Positions 1-9,834 of a DNA stretch of 64,000 bases are shown here, piece by piece. A program made the position numbers and the translations under genes. The stretch comes from Reticulitermes speratus (taxonomy: Eukaryota > Arthropoda > Insecta > Blattodea > Rhinotermitidae): contig JAJKFL010000008.1 of NCBI GenBank assembly GCA_021186555.1, positions 10,781,936 to 10,845,935 on the forward strand, read 5' to 3'. Below the pieces are notes generated by a model. It was not told the origin of the DNA. It saw only the letters and a list, made by a program, of their open reading frames with translations, and ran no database searches. How positions within the stretch are numbered: position 1 is the first letter of the stretch; each line of letters begins with the position of its first letter.

Positions 1-92
1 CACACACATACATACACACACACACATACATACACACATACATACATACATACATACATACGTAGATACATACACACATACATACATACATT
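1..92. repeat. CA/CATA microsatellite
   Basis: Alternating (CA)n and (CATA)n runs fill the start of the window and continue off its edge. Simple sequence with no coding content. Confidence 0.95.
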
Positions 93-100
93 TCATAGAT

Positions 101-309
101 TGTGTTGTAACAGTGGTACGTGTACACGTTTTGTGTTGTGACAGTGGTACGTGTACACGTTTTGTGTTGTGACAGTGGTACGTGTACATGTTTTGTGTTG
201 TGACAGTGGTACGTGTACACGTTTTGTGTTGTGACAGTGGTACGTGCACATGTTTTGTGTTGTGACAGTGATACGTGCACATGTTTTGTGTTGTGACAGT
301 GGTACGCGA
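101..309. repeat. 31-bp minisatellite, about 7 copies
   Basis: The block TGTGTTGTGACAGTGG recurs at 101, 132, 163, 194, 225, 256 and 287, an exact 31-base period. Each unit ends in a variant of the 12-base palindrome ACGTGTACACGT. The open frames across it are by-products of the repeat. Confidence 0.95.
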
Positions 310-689
310 GAAAACAATTTTGAAAAGCGCGGCTCAAAGTATGGGTCTCCAAACCGCGGCCCGGCGGGTTGTATTATGCGGGTGCATTTAGGGTTCCAAA
401 GGCCTGGGCATTGTAGGATGTGTAACGTGTTTGTGATACGTCAGTACTTTAATTGCAATTGTTCCTGTACAGTGATTATCAACACGACGTGCCTTCGTTA
501 CACCATTATCATGTGTAGACCTTGCTAAAATGTCTTGTTTGTCACAGTTACGTACTCGTGCCTTTGTCAATATGCACAGGTTTGACACCCTGCTTTCAAT
601 GTTCTTTTCTCATCTCTTCGCCTCAGACGTTTGGTCGCCATGTATGGTAAAGCCAGAGGCTTCTCTGTCCACGCAATGAAGGCATGTAG
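310..689. other. unassigned
   Basis: Mixed-composition sequence. I see no coherent open frame, terminal repeats or tRNA-like boxes. Confidence 0.5.
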
Positions 690-845
690 CAGGAGGAGAG
701 GTATAGCTCCACTCCTGAACCTAGGCACTAAGATTCAGGCGAGTGGTCAATTTGACGCCCCGGCCACTTTAAGCTTGGGAAAGAGCCCAGGTACCGACTG
801 AATGGGAAGCTGTTCACAAAACTGCCACTGGTCCCATATCCTGAG
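690..845 (-). mobile_element. SINE family A relic, body only
   Basis: Read on the minus strand this follows the body of SINE A in order: an AATGGGTACC-like box, a GTAAAG-GGCCGGGGCGT-like box, GACCACTC, then GGAGCTATACCTC. It is strongly diverged and has no recognisable tRNA head. Confidence 0.7.
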
Positions 846-1690
846 TTTCCTGTTAACAAAGGCAAACATAATACTTTAACTTAGCACGGCGATGGTAGTT
901 TTCCATATGACAGCAAAGTATGCCTATTAACATATTTCATGTTTTGTCTGCTCTGACAGGATACGGTAGGACGGCCAAAGTTTTAAAATCATTCTGTAAA
1001 AGTTAGATAACCCCAAAGCATGTTTATTGCTTTAAGCACTTGAGACGCCATAAGCTCCTCTGTTTTACTGCAGTCGGTGTACCATAAGCGGAACATACTG
1101 AAGACACGGCTGTTATGTCATGATGCATGTGCTTCGCGACAATGAAATAACTTTCGGTACTTTAAAAGCGGGTTTTAAGATAGTGCGCCGTAGTCCAGTG
1201 ATGACGCAGCAGTGCCAAGTACGGCACCCACCGACAGATATCGGCCACCTCGCGTTGCATCGCGTGCTAGTTCAGTACTTCGCCAAGCCAAAATTCGTTC
1301 TTGCAGAACACGTGTTTGCTCTTAATTGATATATCCGTCTGCCTCCAGTACCGAGAATCATGAAGTCTGGAGTCTTCTGATATGTTACGCCGTTTCGACT
1401 TACGTAACTCCCGCAAGGCATTTTGTTCTTTTGCAACGTCGGTAAGTATCTACCGGTGGACAGGGTGCAACTTTTAAGACGCCATGTACGTATCGTATAA
1501 TCGTGCATAACCGGTCCTGTGTCAGATTTTGACTTCATTGTGCTTACGTCACACTATCAGGATACTCTGGTAGTGGTTGTGGTGGCACTAGTGTTTCTCT
1601 CACGTCACAAGTTCTCGTGTAATTTTAATTACTGATGATGGTACAATGAATTTGACGCTATCCATCCCGTTGTATATATATATATATATT
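846..1690. other. unassigned, with a possible Penelope-type arm near 1366-1500
   Basis: No convincing gene. Around 1366-1500 the string GTCTTCTGATATGTTACG followed by CCGTTTCGAC and later AACGTCGGTAAG recalls the arms of the hammerhead-bearing elements seen elsewhere, but it is too decayed to call firmly. A (TA)n run precedes the SINE at 1691. Confidence 0.35.
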
Positions 1691-1875
1691 TAATGGCTCG
1701 ACAGCCCCTTGGGGGCCTAAGCCGCCTCATTTTTCGAGGTTTCACGATCACACACTTTTTAGACATACCACACTCGGTAGGACTCCTCTGGACGAGGGAC
1801 CAGCTCGTCGCAGAGACCTCTACCTGACAACACACAACACTCACAACAGACAGACATCCATGCCCCCGGTGGGAT
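1691..1875 (-). mobile_element. SINE family B, 3' portion, displaced by a LINE
   Basis: On the minus strand it runs from CCCACCGGGGGCATGGATG, just after the tRNA-like B box, through GTCAGGTAGAGGTCTCTGC and CGTCCAGAGGAGTCCTACC to GGGGCTGTCGAGCCATT. This matches the copies at 36970 and 50786. The missing head is at 7212-7290, on the far side of the inserted LINE. Confidence 0.88.
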
Positions 1876-2610
1876 TTTTTTTTTATATTTGAACAGAACC
1901 TTTATTCAAAAATACATATTTCAAATGCTATAATCATACGGAAGTTACTATAATGTATAGATGGTACACAAGAATATTTGTAAGTCCAGTACACTAGTTA
2001 TTAAGTATACATGTTGTAAAATAGTTGTGTTTGTAAAATTTCAGAAACCAACTGAACACAAAATGAACAGCCCTAAGGTATAACAATCAATATTTGTTGA
2101 AATACACATTAATGTATTTCTTTATAAGTATGTTATTAAAATCTGTTCTCTTTGGAATTTCTTAGGAACCAATACAATATGCGACAATTTGTCCTTCCTC
2201 AATGTTGATTTACACACACATACTTGTATGATCAAGCATTAATACTGGTATCGCATATCAGATATGAGAAATGTATCACATGAAGTAAATTGAGAAAACA
2301 TCAACTAATTTTAACTGTCATTATAACTGAATATCATTTCTTGATGGCAAATACATAATTACACTTAAACTTCTTCATTCTGTACAACAGCAATGATATA
2401 TAGATCACTGAAACTAAATCAAACCATACATTCATGGAAAATTATGAGATTTTGACAACAAGAATTCAGATTTTATCCTTCTGCGCCTTGGTTCTTATTA
2501 TCTCATCCAACAATAATTCTTCCTTTCTTAATAATCGATAACATCCAAATATTTGCCACAGCTTGTCGGTCTTTCTTGATTGTACTTTTTCTTGCTCGTC
2601 CGTAGGAAAT
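1875..2610 (-). terminator. LINE 3' UTR, polyadenylation signal and poly(A) tail
   Basis: AT-rich non-coding sequence after the last ORF2 frame. On the minus strand AATAAA (1901-1906) is followed 16 bases later by ten A residues (1875-1884), the expected 3' terminus of a retrotransposed LINE transcript. SINE B sequence resumes immediately after. Confidence 0.8.
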
Positions 2611-3706
2611 CTATGTAATCTTGTTTGGTTGTAGTGTGTGGTCCGTTATATAACTCAGCATGTGGCCAAGGAACCACACTACTGCATTGTGTCTTTGAGG
2701 TGGATGAATGTCGAAGTCAGGTAAAGTGGTCCATTCTTCTTTTACTCCGCTTGGGCGTATTCTCAGAAACGTAGCAATACATACTCGTGAAAACTGCCAT
2801 AAGTCTGTTGTATATGTACATGCCGTAAACCTATTTTGTATGGTGTCTGTCTGTCCACAATGTATACAGCGCCCTGTGTCGTGGAGGTGTATATTATTCA
2901 TCCTGCTGTTAGTGGGAATCATATCGTGCACTATCGTGTACCATGTTGTGCGGACCGAACGCGGTAGGAACTTCTTGTTGATATTTTGCCATATGTTTTT
3001 CCAGTTGTGGTCTGGGTGTTTTGTTTGTATTCTTATCTTCTGTGGCGTGGCTGTAGTATATTGTACTTTAAGTGACCTTTCATATATATTTCTCGTTTGA
3101 CTACAATGTCTGTCGGTTTGTCTGTTGATGGACTTATGTATGCCATTTCTTGTAGATATGGTCGGAGGTATTCAATTGCTGTCGGTAATTGTATCCAATT
3201 GGGGGGGGGGTTTGATACTGTATGAGATGTTTATGCTACGTTAGCCATTGTGCCGTAATACTGTCTTGTTGTTGCTGTTGTAGTAGGATCCGCGTTACAA
3301 ACAACGCGTGGCATTTAGCTTTGACGTCAATCATTCTTAAGCCTCCTTCTAATTCATGTTGACATAATGTAGAGTTCGGTACCCGAAAAATAGATCCTTT
3401 CCATATATAATATGTTACTGTTGCCATGAGCTGTCGCGCATATTGCTCTGTAATGGGGATAATTTGCGACGTATACCAGATTTTAGATAGATGCCACACG
3501 TTGTTGAACCATATTCTCTGTTTTATGTTTAAGTTTCGGGTATATGCGTCTTTAACTAATCCTTGCATTTTGTTGACTTTCTCCTTCCATGTGTATTCGA
3601 TGGTGTGAGCAATGGTTGTGCCGTAATAGATCCCTAAGATCTTTGTGTTAGGTACGTAGCGGACATTGTTAATGTTTAGGGATTGATCCCATTTCCCAAT
3701 GGGCAA
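2611..3706 (-). pseudogene. LINE ORF2 thumb and C-terminal cysteine motif
   Basis: Frame 3236-3706 continues directly from the reverse transcriptase (PIGKWDQSLNINNVRYVP) and includes YYIWKGSIFRVP and ELEGGLRMIDVKAKCHAL, typical of the region after the RT in L1/Tx1-like elements. Frame 2611-2931 carries GRCIHCGQTDTIQNRFTAC, the usual C-terminal CX2C...HX4C motif but with Asn where His is expected. A poly-G run at 3201-3210 lies in the gap between them. Confidence 0.78.
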
Positions 3707-5047
3707 GCCAACTGCATTTGTCCCAATTCACCTTGGCTCCTGTTGCTTCATGAAACGTCTTCAGGATATTTTTTAGTGTATGTATATCACGTGTGTCGCG
3801 TATGATCACACTGACGTCATCAGCGTAAGCTACACAAGTGATTTTTCGCTTTTCAGTGCCTATTTTCAAGCCACGTAATCGCGTATGAAGTAGGTTCAGA
3901 AAGGGGTCTAGTATCATTGCGTAGAGCAAGGAACTTAACGGACATCCCTGTCGTATTGAGCATTTTTTGGAAATGTCACCAGTATAATGTCCTTTGATAT
4001 TAACGCGAGAAGTGGCATTCTCGTACAAAGACATTATCGCTCGAATCATTTTCGCTCCGTAGTTGTATCTGGCTAAAATATATTTTAAGTATTCATGCGC
4101 GACGTTGTCAAAAGCGCGTGCGAAATCTAGTGCCAACAGACATAATCCATTTTGTGTGTTTTGACCAGCTGCTGTAACGTCTCTGATTCCTGTTGCTGCA
4201 TCTAAAATGTTGCGTCCCGGGACTGCACTGTATTGCGTGTCACTTATTATGTCTCGAATTGTCATTTTTAAGAGGTTGGTTAAAACTCTGGCATAAATTT
4301 TATAATCGGTGTTTAATAGCGTTAAAGGCCTGTAATCCGAAACTGTTTGTGGTCTATTGTTCTTGGGTAAACATACAATTATGCCCCGTGTGATTTCTTT
4401 GGGTATTGTTCCTGTTTGAAAGAAGGAATTGTATAACTGTAGCATGTCTGTTGTTATCGTGTCCTTACTCCAACCGTAAAACTCTGCCGTTACTCCATCT
4501 TCGCCTGGTGATTTGTTTTTTGGTCCTGATGTGATTGCTTTTGTGAGCTCCTCTTCTGTTATGGGTCCGTCCATATATGTCTTGTCAGTCTCCGCAATTG
4601 TGCGTAGTATTGTTGAACACATACTGTCTATGGTTTCCCTATTGACTTGTATAGGTAGAAATTGTTTTTTATTTCATTGTAAAATGTGTGTCGTATGCCG
4701 TTTATATTGGTGTGCATTACACCATCGGTGTCTTGAATTCACTTGATCAGTTGCTTCTGTCTGCGTTGGTGACGTTTGATGATGTGGTATAACGTTATCT
4801 GTTCGTCAGGTAAGACCATATTGTCTCTCAATTCTGCTTGAATCTGTCTTAATTTCTGTCCATTGATTTGTACTATTTTTGCTTTGTAATATTTTATCTG
4901 TACGTTTAATTGTTGGTGGTCTGTAGAATTTCTTAGTAAGTCGTACAAACATGTATGGTAGAAGTTCTCTTGTTGTTTGAATTCATATGCCCTCTCCTTT
5001 CCTAAAGATTGGAAGAATCGTCGTATTCTTGTTTTTGCACACGCCAC
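3669..5047 (-). pseudogene. LINE ORF2 linker and reverse transcriptase
   Basis: A linker frame (4739-5047) is followed, after a break, by 317 codons of reverse transcriptase (3669-4622). Visible RT motifs in order are NKSPGEDGVTAEFY, RPLTLLNTDYKIYARVL, the aspartate-bearing LALDFARAFDNV (motif A), SIRQGCPLSSLLYAMILDP (motif B) and the catalytic YADDVSV (motif C). All catalytic aspartates are present. The frame is lost at about 3690 by an extra base, and reading resumes in the 3236-3706 frame. Confidence 0.9.
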
Positions 5048-5098
5048 CCACCAATGCCCTAAGTCCCTATACCATTTTTGTTTGTTTTTCCAAGTTAT

Positions 5099-5835
5099 TC
5101 ATTGCGACTTAAATCTATCATATGTGTCTTCATAGCGTAGCAATTGTGTTTTAACTTTCCATGTATTTGTTCCTCGTAATGGCGTGTACTTTTGATCTTT
5201 GATTTTTACTTGGACCGCGTTGTGGTCTGTGAACGCCGCTATTATTGTTGTGGTAGCGAGCTTTCTCGAGTATAATTTTTTAGACAGGTAAATTCTATCA
5301 ATTCTGGATGCACCGTGTGCTGTATAGTGCGTGTATCCTTTAGGGTTGTGTTTATTGTCCATACGTCTCTCAACTTGCAACGTGTTTTAAAAGCCTCCAA
5401 AGGTCTACTAATTGTCGGGGGACCCGTACAGTCTGAGTTTTGTATTACGCAGTTAAAGTCCCCACCCACGATATATTCTTGTGGCTCCTTTTGTAATAAA
5501 TGTGGCAGTTCTCGTATATAGAATTCATCTCTTTCTTTTCGTTTTCCTGTTCCTGATGGGTCGTAAATATTAATGATATATAGGTCACCCCACCACCCTG
5601 CTATGCCTCTTCCAGATGGTAATCCAATTATGTAATTCAATTGTATATGTCCTTTTGTTATGATAGCTGTTCCTCTTGTTTCTGTACCAACATTTATGTA
5701 TACATTCCTATTAACAATTTCGTCAAACCGGTCATGAGTCACTTCTTGTAGTAATAATATGTCTATATCGTGGGTGTGGCAAAAGTCGTTTAACATGCGT
5801 ATACGTGTCCCCGCATTTATCCCGTTGATATTCAA
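5099..5835 (-). pseudogene. LINE ORF2 endonuclease domain, broken by a frameshift
   Basis: Apurinic/apyrimidinic-type endonuclease that nicks target DNA to prime reverse transcription. The first frame (5242-5835) has NINGINAGT, the catalytic LLQEV near residue 28 and GGDFNCV near residue 124. The continuation (5099-5380) has SRIDRIYLS and the terminal FTDHNAV motif. The two frames overlap around 5242-5380, so one or more indels separate the halves. The first frame opens with TTG rather than ATG and a stop lies just upstream, so the true start is unclear. Confidence 0.85.
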
Positions 5836-5926
5836 TGTGGTAACATTGAAGATATAGTTGGGTTTGTGTAGTCTTTACATTCTTCTGTTGCGTAAGGCTC
5901 TACCTTCCCCTCCTTCTATTACTGTT

Positions 5927-6373
5927 TCACTTTCCAGTCTTTTTTTTTTTCGTATGTAGTAGTCTTGTTGTGTCGTCGTCATTGTCGCTTTGCGAAGTGG
6001 TTATAGGGGCCCTTTCTCCCGTTCCTGTGATGATTTCTCTTTCTTCCATTGATGTATGTCGATTTCGTGTCTTTACTCCCTCTACTCGTACACTGTGTGT
6101 AGTGTCGTCTTGATCCATGTCCGCCCATGTCTGTTTTATAATGGGTTTATTTGTTTTGTCGTCTTCCTTTTTATTTCCTTGTTTCTTTTTATTTTCTATG
6201 GTCATTGTGTCCTGCTCATCATTTTCGACTATTCCTTCCGTTGCGTCCATCTTATCGTTATTGTAGCTGTCCTTTCCCTTATTATGGAGGGTGTTGTCGT
6301 TTATATTTTGATTCTTGATATCGTTTAGTGTAGGGTGTTGCTGTGTGTTGCTAGCTTCTTGTGGGGGTGACAC
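5927..6373 (-). pseudogene. LINE ORF1 C-terminal part, frameshifted off
   Basis: About 148 codons of hydrophilic, Asn/Asp/Thr/Lys-rich sequence ending in KKKKTGK. It overlaps the end of ORF1 by 49 bases in a different frame, starting exactly after the (CA)n tract at about 6379-6391. The simplest reading is one ancestral ORF1 of roughly 390 residues broken by a slip in that tract. No domain is recognised. Confidence 0.6.
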
Positions 6374-7104
6374 TTCGTGTGTGTGTGTGTTTGATCTGTG
6401 GCGGCGTGTTCGATGTCTCGATGTTCCATACTAGTTCCTTCAGTTATATGTACACTGTGCCCCATTTGTACAACATTAGCCCACGTGTGTATATCTGTGT
6501 GCCGCTCTCCTGTTCGTTTGGTCTTCCGGGCGGGGCACTCAATCGCTATGTGATTTACCTCATTACATATATAACATGTTGTGGGCTGCCCGATATATGT
6601 GACTAGTGCTCTGTGACCGTTTATGTACATATGAGATGGAGCGTGTGTTTTTAATTCCATATGTACCAATTGTACGCCGTTTCCCACATTATACCTGTAA
6701 TTATGTGTCCACTTGTCCTGAATTTGCAGTACTGTTCCATATTTTATCATGTGGTTACGTATAGCTTCTGCAGGCATTTCAGGAGGCAGGTTGGCAATAC
6801 GTATTTTACGTCTGCCAAGGCCCGCCTGACTAATTTTGACCGTGGAGACTTTTCCCGTGTTGTGTTCATATTTTACCTCCCCTTTTGTTAATGTCATAAT
6901 ATCCTCAATTGTGACTGGTTTTTTACCTTTAATGTACACTTGCCTCTTAGGTCCATCTATTTGTATTGTGGTGACTTCTTCCGGCTCCAGACGTAATTTC
7001 TCATGAATCCATTCATGGATGTCATACGCTGATATTTTTGGGCTGGCCTTGTCGAACGCACAAACTATTGTATCCTTTCTTTCATGTCGCATCATGGTTT
7101 CCAT
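6325..7104 (-). CDS. LINE ORF1, RNA-binding gag-like protein
   Basis: The frame is 259 codons with an ATG at 7104, about 105 bases inside the element. Residues 98-130 look like an RRM-type strand-helix block (RRKIRIANLPPEMPAEAIRN, then KYGTVLQI). Residues 177-190 form a CX2CX4HX4C zinc knuckle (C177, C180, H185, C190). Such proteins coat LINE RNA in the ribonucleoprotein particle. The frame ends in an HTHTK stretch encoded by a CA microsatellite. The same protein appears to continue in another frame (5927-6373), so the stop is probably caused by a repeat-length change. Confidence 0.82.
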   Translation of the reverse strand: METMMRHERKDTIVCAFDKASPKISAYDIHEWIHEKLRLEPEEVTTIQIDGPKRQVYIKGKKPVTIEDIMTLTKGEVKYEHNTGKVSTVKISQAGLGRRKIRIANLPPEMPAEAIRNHMIKYGTVLQIQDKWTHNYRYNVGNGVQLVHMELKTHAPSHMYINGHRALVTYIGQPTTCYICNEVNHIAIECPARKTKRTGERHTDIHTWANVVQMGHSVHITEGTSMEHRDIEHAATDQTHTHTKCHPHKKLATHSNTLH

Positions 7105-7211
7105 TGCTGCACTGTTTACTATATTGAGTATTCTTTTTTTCTCGTACTATTCGCTTTTCTCGTCGTCTGAGTAGCAACGAAGCGCACCGTACGACCGCTC
7201 AGGCGGAACTT

Positions 7212-7290
7212 GATTCGAACCCACGATCCTAGTAAGCGAGCGGCCGCAGACCCACGCCTTAGACCGCGCGGCCGCTGGGATCGGCTCCCG
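7212..7290 (-). mobile_element. SINE family B, tRNA-like head, displaced by a LINE
   Basis: Minus strand reads GATCCCAGCGGCCGCGCGG, TCTAAGGCG, then GTGGGTTCGAATC, where the LINE begins. TGGCC-GCGGTCTAAGGCG resembles the D-arm/A box of class II (Leu/Ser-like) tRNAs and GGTTCGAATC is the B box. The body of this copy is at 1691-1875. Confidence 0.88.
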
Positions 7291-7311
7291 TTGTGTATAT
7301 AGACTTACATA

Positions 7312-7687
7312 CATAACACTGTGTATTCCGTCTGACACAACCTATATTTGTTATTTCGATCAAGCAGATCATCGTCAGGTGTTTGTTTATACATAAACTT
7401 AAAACTCATGGCAAAATTGTAAAATGTTGCGAGATCTCACAGATGATCTAAAATGTATAAAATATAAATTCCATTCCAATCGACTTGTAATCTTTGTCGA
7501 TTGTAATTTGTATTTTATACTTTTTATATAATCTGTGAGATCTCGCAACATTTTACATTTTTGCCTTGAATATTAAGCTTATGTATAAACAATCACCTGA
7601 TGACGATTGACTTGATCGAAACATGTAGTGTTTGAAAAATAATAACAAATATTGGTTGTGTCAGACGGAATACACAGTGTTATGTAT
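7312..7687. mobile_element. Penelope-type inverted terminal repeats with hammerhead motifs
   Basis: Arms of about 140 bases face each other: ATAACACTGTGTATTCCG starts the left arm near 7313 and CGGAATACACAGTGTTAT ends the right arm. Each arm has a hammerhead-like box. The right-arm copy (7590-7634, plus) is intact. The left-arm copy (about 7340-7385, minus) has CTGACGA and GAAA but lost about 20 bases after GAAA, removing helix III. Confidence 0.7.
7590..7634 (+). ncRNA. hammerhead-ribozyme-like motif
   Basis: Core CTGATGA at 7597-7603, helix II closed by GAT/ATC after one extra C, GAAA at 7618-7621, palindromic helix III ACATGT, and A at the expected cleavage position. Helix I pairs CAATCAC (7590-7596) with GTGTTTG (7628-7634), one mismatch. 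Helix III has no loop, so pairing would need two copies. Confidence 0.6.
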
Positions 7688-7965
7688 GATGCTATAGTGA
7701 CTAGGTTACAAGCTTGAATGCGGGAGTAAAATCCCGGAAGGGGTAAGAGATTTTTCTCTTTTCCAAAGAGCCCAGACCGGCTCATGGGCTCACCCAGCCT
7801 CTTATTCATTGGGTACCGGGGCTCTTTCCGCGGGGGTCAAGCGGCCGGGCATAAACTGACCACACACTTCCATCTAGTGCCGAGGTTAAGAATGAATGAA
7901 GCTGTACCTCCACTCCCTCCATATGATTTTATCGCGTGTGTACGAAAAACTTTATCTGTTTTAGT
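7688..7965 (+). mobile_element. SINE family A, diverged
   Basis: Follows the family order: CTATAGTGACTAGG head relic, CAGACCGGCTCATGGGCTC, CATTGGGTACCGGGG, CAAGCGGCCGGGC, ATCTAGTGCCGAGGTT, GAAGCTGTACCTCCACTCC. It abuts the inverted repeat that ends at 7687. Confidence 0.8.
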
Positions 7966-8143
7966 TAATTATAAGGTATAAAGTTTAAATCATTACTGGC
8001 ACGATGTCCGTACCGATATTGACGAACGTTGAACAGACCTCTTAAATATCTAAAATTGGGGGAAGGTATAGAGTGGGACTGTTCAGATTCACATAATACA
8101 GTGCATTTATTTTTTGCTTACGCATTGGATTCATGTAATGTAA
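7966..8143. other. spacer
   Basis: Short AT-leaning spacer between two SINE A copies; nothing recognised. Confidence 0.5.
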
Positions 8144-8432
8144 GGGCCCGGATAGCTCAGTCGGTATAGCGACTCGCTACGAGCTGGACGGTCCGGGGAT
8201 CGAATTCTGGTGGGGGCGAGATTTTCAGCACCCGTCCAGACCGGCCCTGGGGCCTTCCTAGCCTCCTGTACAATGGGTACCGGGTCATTCCCGGGGGTAA
8301 AGCTGCCGGTGCGTGGCGTTGACCACCCACCCCCATCTAGCGCCGAGGTTGAAGAAAGAGTAGACCTATACCTCTAATCCCCCTCTGAGATTTCATGTCC
8401 TGTTCTAGGGTGAACTTTACATTAATTTACTT
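8144..8432 (+). mobile_element. SINE family A, near full length
   Basis: The tRNA-derived head GGATAGCTCAGTCGGTATAG (A box) and GGGGATCGAATTC (B box) are followed by the family body: CAGACCGGCCCTGGGGCC, ATGGGTACCGGGTCATTCC, GGGGGTAAAG, TGACCACCCACCCCCATC, TAGCGCCGAGGTT. The 3' end is GTGAACTTTAC. Pol III promoter boxes are well placed. Confidence 0.92.
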
Positions 8433-8447
8433 ATTTATATAATATGG

Positions 8448-8830
8448 CAGGGCTGGTCGACTTCAGCCCACAGGAGTGCCACGTAATCCGTTAAGGGCTT
8501 GACTCGCATGAGGGCCGCACTTTACATATATCGAAAGGGGGGGGGGGGCATTGAGTTCATTACAACGCCGTTATTTATAAACAATAAGTTACGCTAAAAG
8601 TGCTGTTGAATGACAAGGCAGCAGGCCTTACTAAACTCGACAAAACGCAACTGTGTGCTGTCTTAAATGTGATGAGTTACAGTTTCTAAAAATTTTGTCT
8701 GGCAATAAAGTTGCCGTATTATGTTCTGTGCACCTATTATGTTATGTTTGTTAAAATGTATTCCTGAAAGTATTCAGGCGACTGAGGGCCGCATGCGGGT
8801 CGCGTGCGGGTCGCGTGTTGGTCAGCCCTG
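8448..8830. mobile_element. hAT-type MITE with 8-bp target duplication
   Basis: 383 bp bounded by CAGGGCTGGTCGAC and (inverse) CAGGGCTGACCAACACG, the standard hAT terminus. Flanks TAATATGG (8440-8447) and TAATATGA (8831-8838) are an 8-bp target duplication with one change. The interior is non-coding and has a poly-G run at about 8537-8549. Confidence 0.82.
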
Positions 8831-8967
8831 TAATATGAGACGATTTTTTTTTTTTTGCAGTTTGTGACCGTCCTGGACAACTGTGTCATTGCGCAGGAGG
8901 ACCCACTCTGTACAGCGCCTGCGCAGAAGCAGGTGTAAACTAGGCGGCAGAACTGGTCAGTTGTCAC

Positions 8968-8968
8968 C

Positions 8969-9004
<36 letters not shown>

Positions 9005-9312
9005 TTATAGCGACTCGCTACGAGCTGGGCGGTCCAGGGATCGAATCCCGGTGGGGGCGAGGTTTTCAGCACCCGTCCAGACCGGCCCTGGGGCCCACCC
9101 AGCCTCCTGTACAATGGGTACCAGGTCATTCCCGGGGGTAAAGCGGCCGGGGCGTGGCGTTGACCACCCACCCCCATCTAGCGCCGAGGTTAAAGAAAGA
9201 GTGGAGCTATACCTCTATCCCCCTCTGGGCCTTCATGGCAGGTTATAGGGTGAACTTTACTTTTACCTTTATTATTATTATTATTATTATTGTTATTATT
9301 ATTATCATTGTT
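8968..9312 (+). mobile_element. SINE family A between ATT microsatellites
   Basis: A 5'-truncated SINE A (about 9007-9265) begins at TAGCGACTCGCTACGAGC and retains B box, body and the CTTTACTTTTACC end. (ATT)n runs lie before it (8968-9005) and after it (9268-9312). The downstream run is the normal tail of this family. The upstream run may be the tail of an earlier copy. Confidence 0.88.
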
Positions 9313-9664
9313 GTTGAGGGCGAGTGTGTATGTAAATATGCAAAATATTTGTGATGAAGTGACAAGTTAGTGAGTTCACCGAATTGCCTTCAGATGGCGT
9401 TTATGAATGCGCTGTAATGATCGTCTTTGACTACACATTAGGTAGCAGCAGACTTGGTGCCGGAAGAATGTTCTTTTTTTTTTTTTTTTTTTTGCTTCAG
9501 ACTCGTGTGCTATACACGGAGTTTATAGAGCGTAATGCAGGTGAAGTGTTGTGGAATATCTTTTGTATCAAAAACAGAATCTGTCGCGTTATATTAGGTG
9601 TTGAATTGAAGGAACAGTAATGGGAAATGTGTACTAGAATTTTGAATTAGTAACAGGAAAAGAA
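9313..9664. other. unassigned, with poly-T
   Basis: Contains a T19 run at about 9475-9493. No gene or repeat family recognised. Confidence 0.5.
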
Positions 9665-9834
9665 CATAAATATACATGGGTGTGAGACTTGGTCTGTCTT
9701 ATTATAAGGAGAGGAATCGTTGTGTGAGCCTGGAACAGGGCACTGGGTAAGATATTTGGAGGAATGTGGAGACAAATTTTGAGGAGTTTCACCAAATATT
9801 ATTAAATACTATTAAAATTATGTTATTAATCTTT
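9665..9834 (+). mobile_element. LINE 3'-end fragment
   Basis: Broken frames translate to pieces such as GVRLGLSYYKERNRC, a faint match to the C-terminal region of insect LINE reverse transcriptases that is clearer at 23790-24320. No intact frame remains. Confidence 0.5.

Larger units (their letters stand above)
1875..7211 (-). mobile_element. near full-length non-LTR retrotransposon (LINE), decayed
   Basis: The element is about 5.3 kb. From 5' to 3' on the minus strand it has a short leader, ORF1 with an RRM-like region and CCHC zinc knuckle, an ORF2 with endonuclease then reverse transcriptase and a cysteine-rich C terminus, a 3' UTR of about 700 bases, AATAAA and a poly(A) tract. ORF1 and ORF2 both carry frameshifts, so the copy is dead. 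The reverse transcriptase wording (RPLTLLNTDYKIYARVL, YADDVSV) and the ORF1 type resemble L1/Tx1-like elements, but I cannot settle the clade. It is inserted in a SINE B copy, splitting its B box. Confidence 0.88.

Noticed and set aside
93..317. A repetitive 74-codon minus-strand protein
   Set aside because: Created by the 31-bp minisatellite.
8144..8220. A functional tRNA gene
   Set aside because: A and B boxes are present, but the sequence continues into the SINE A body and recurs many times, so it is a SINE head. The same applies to 12075, 17098, 21979, 25686 and 50786.
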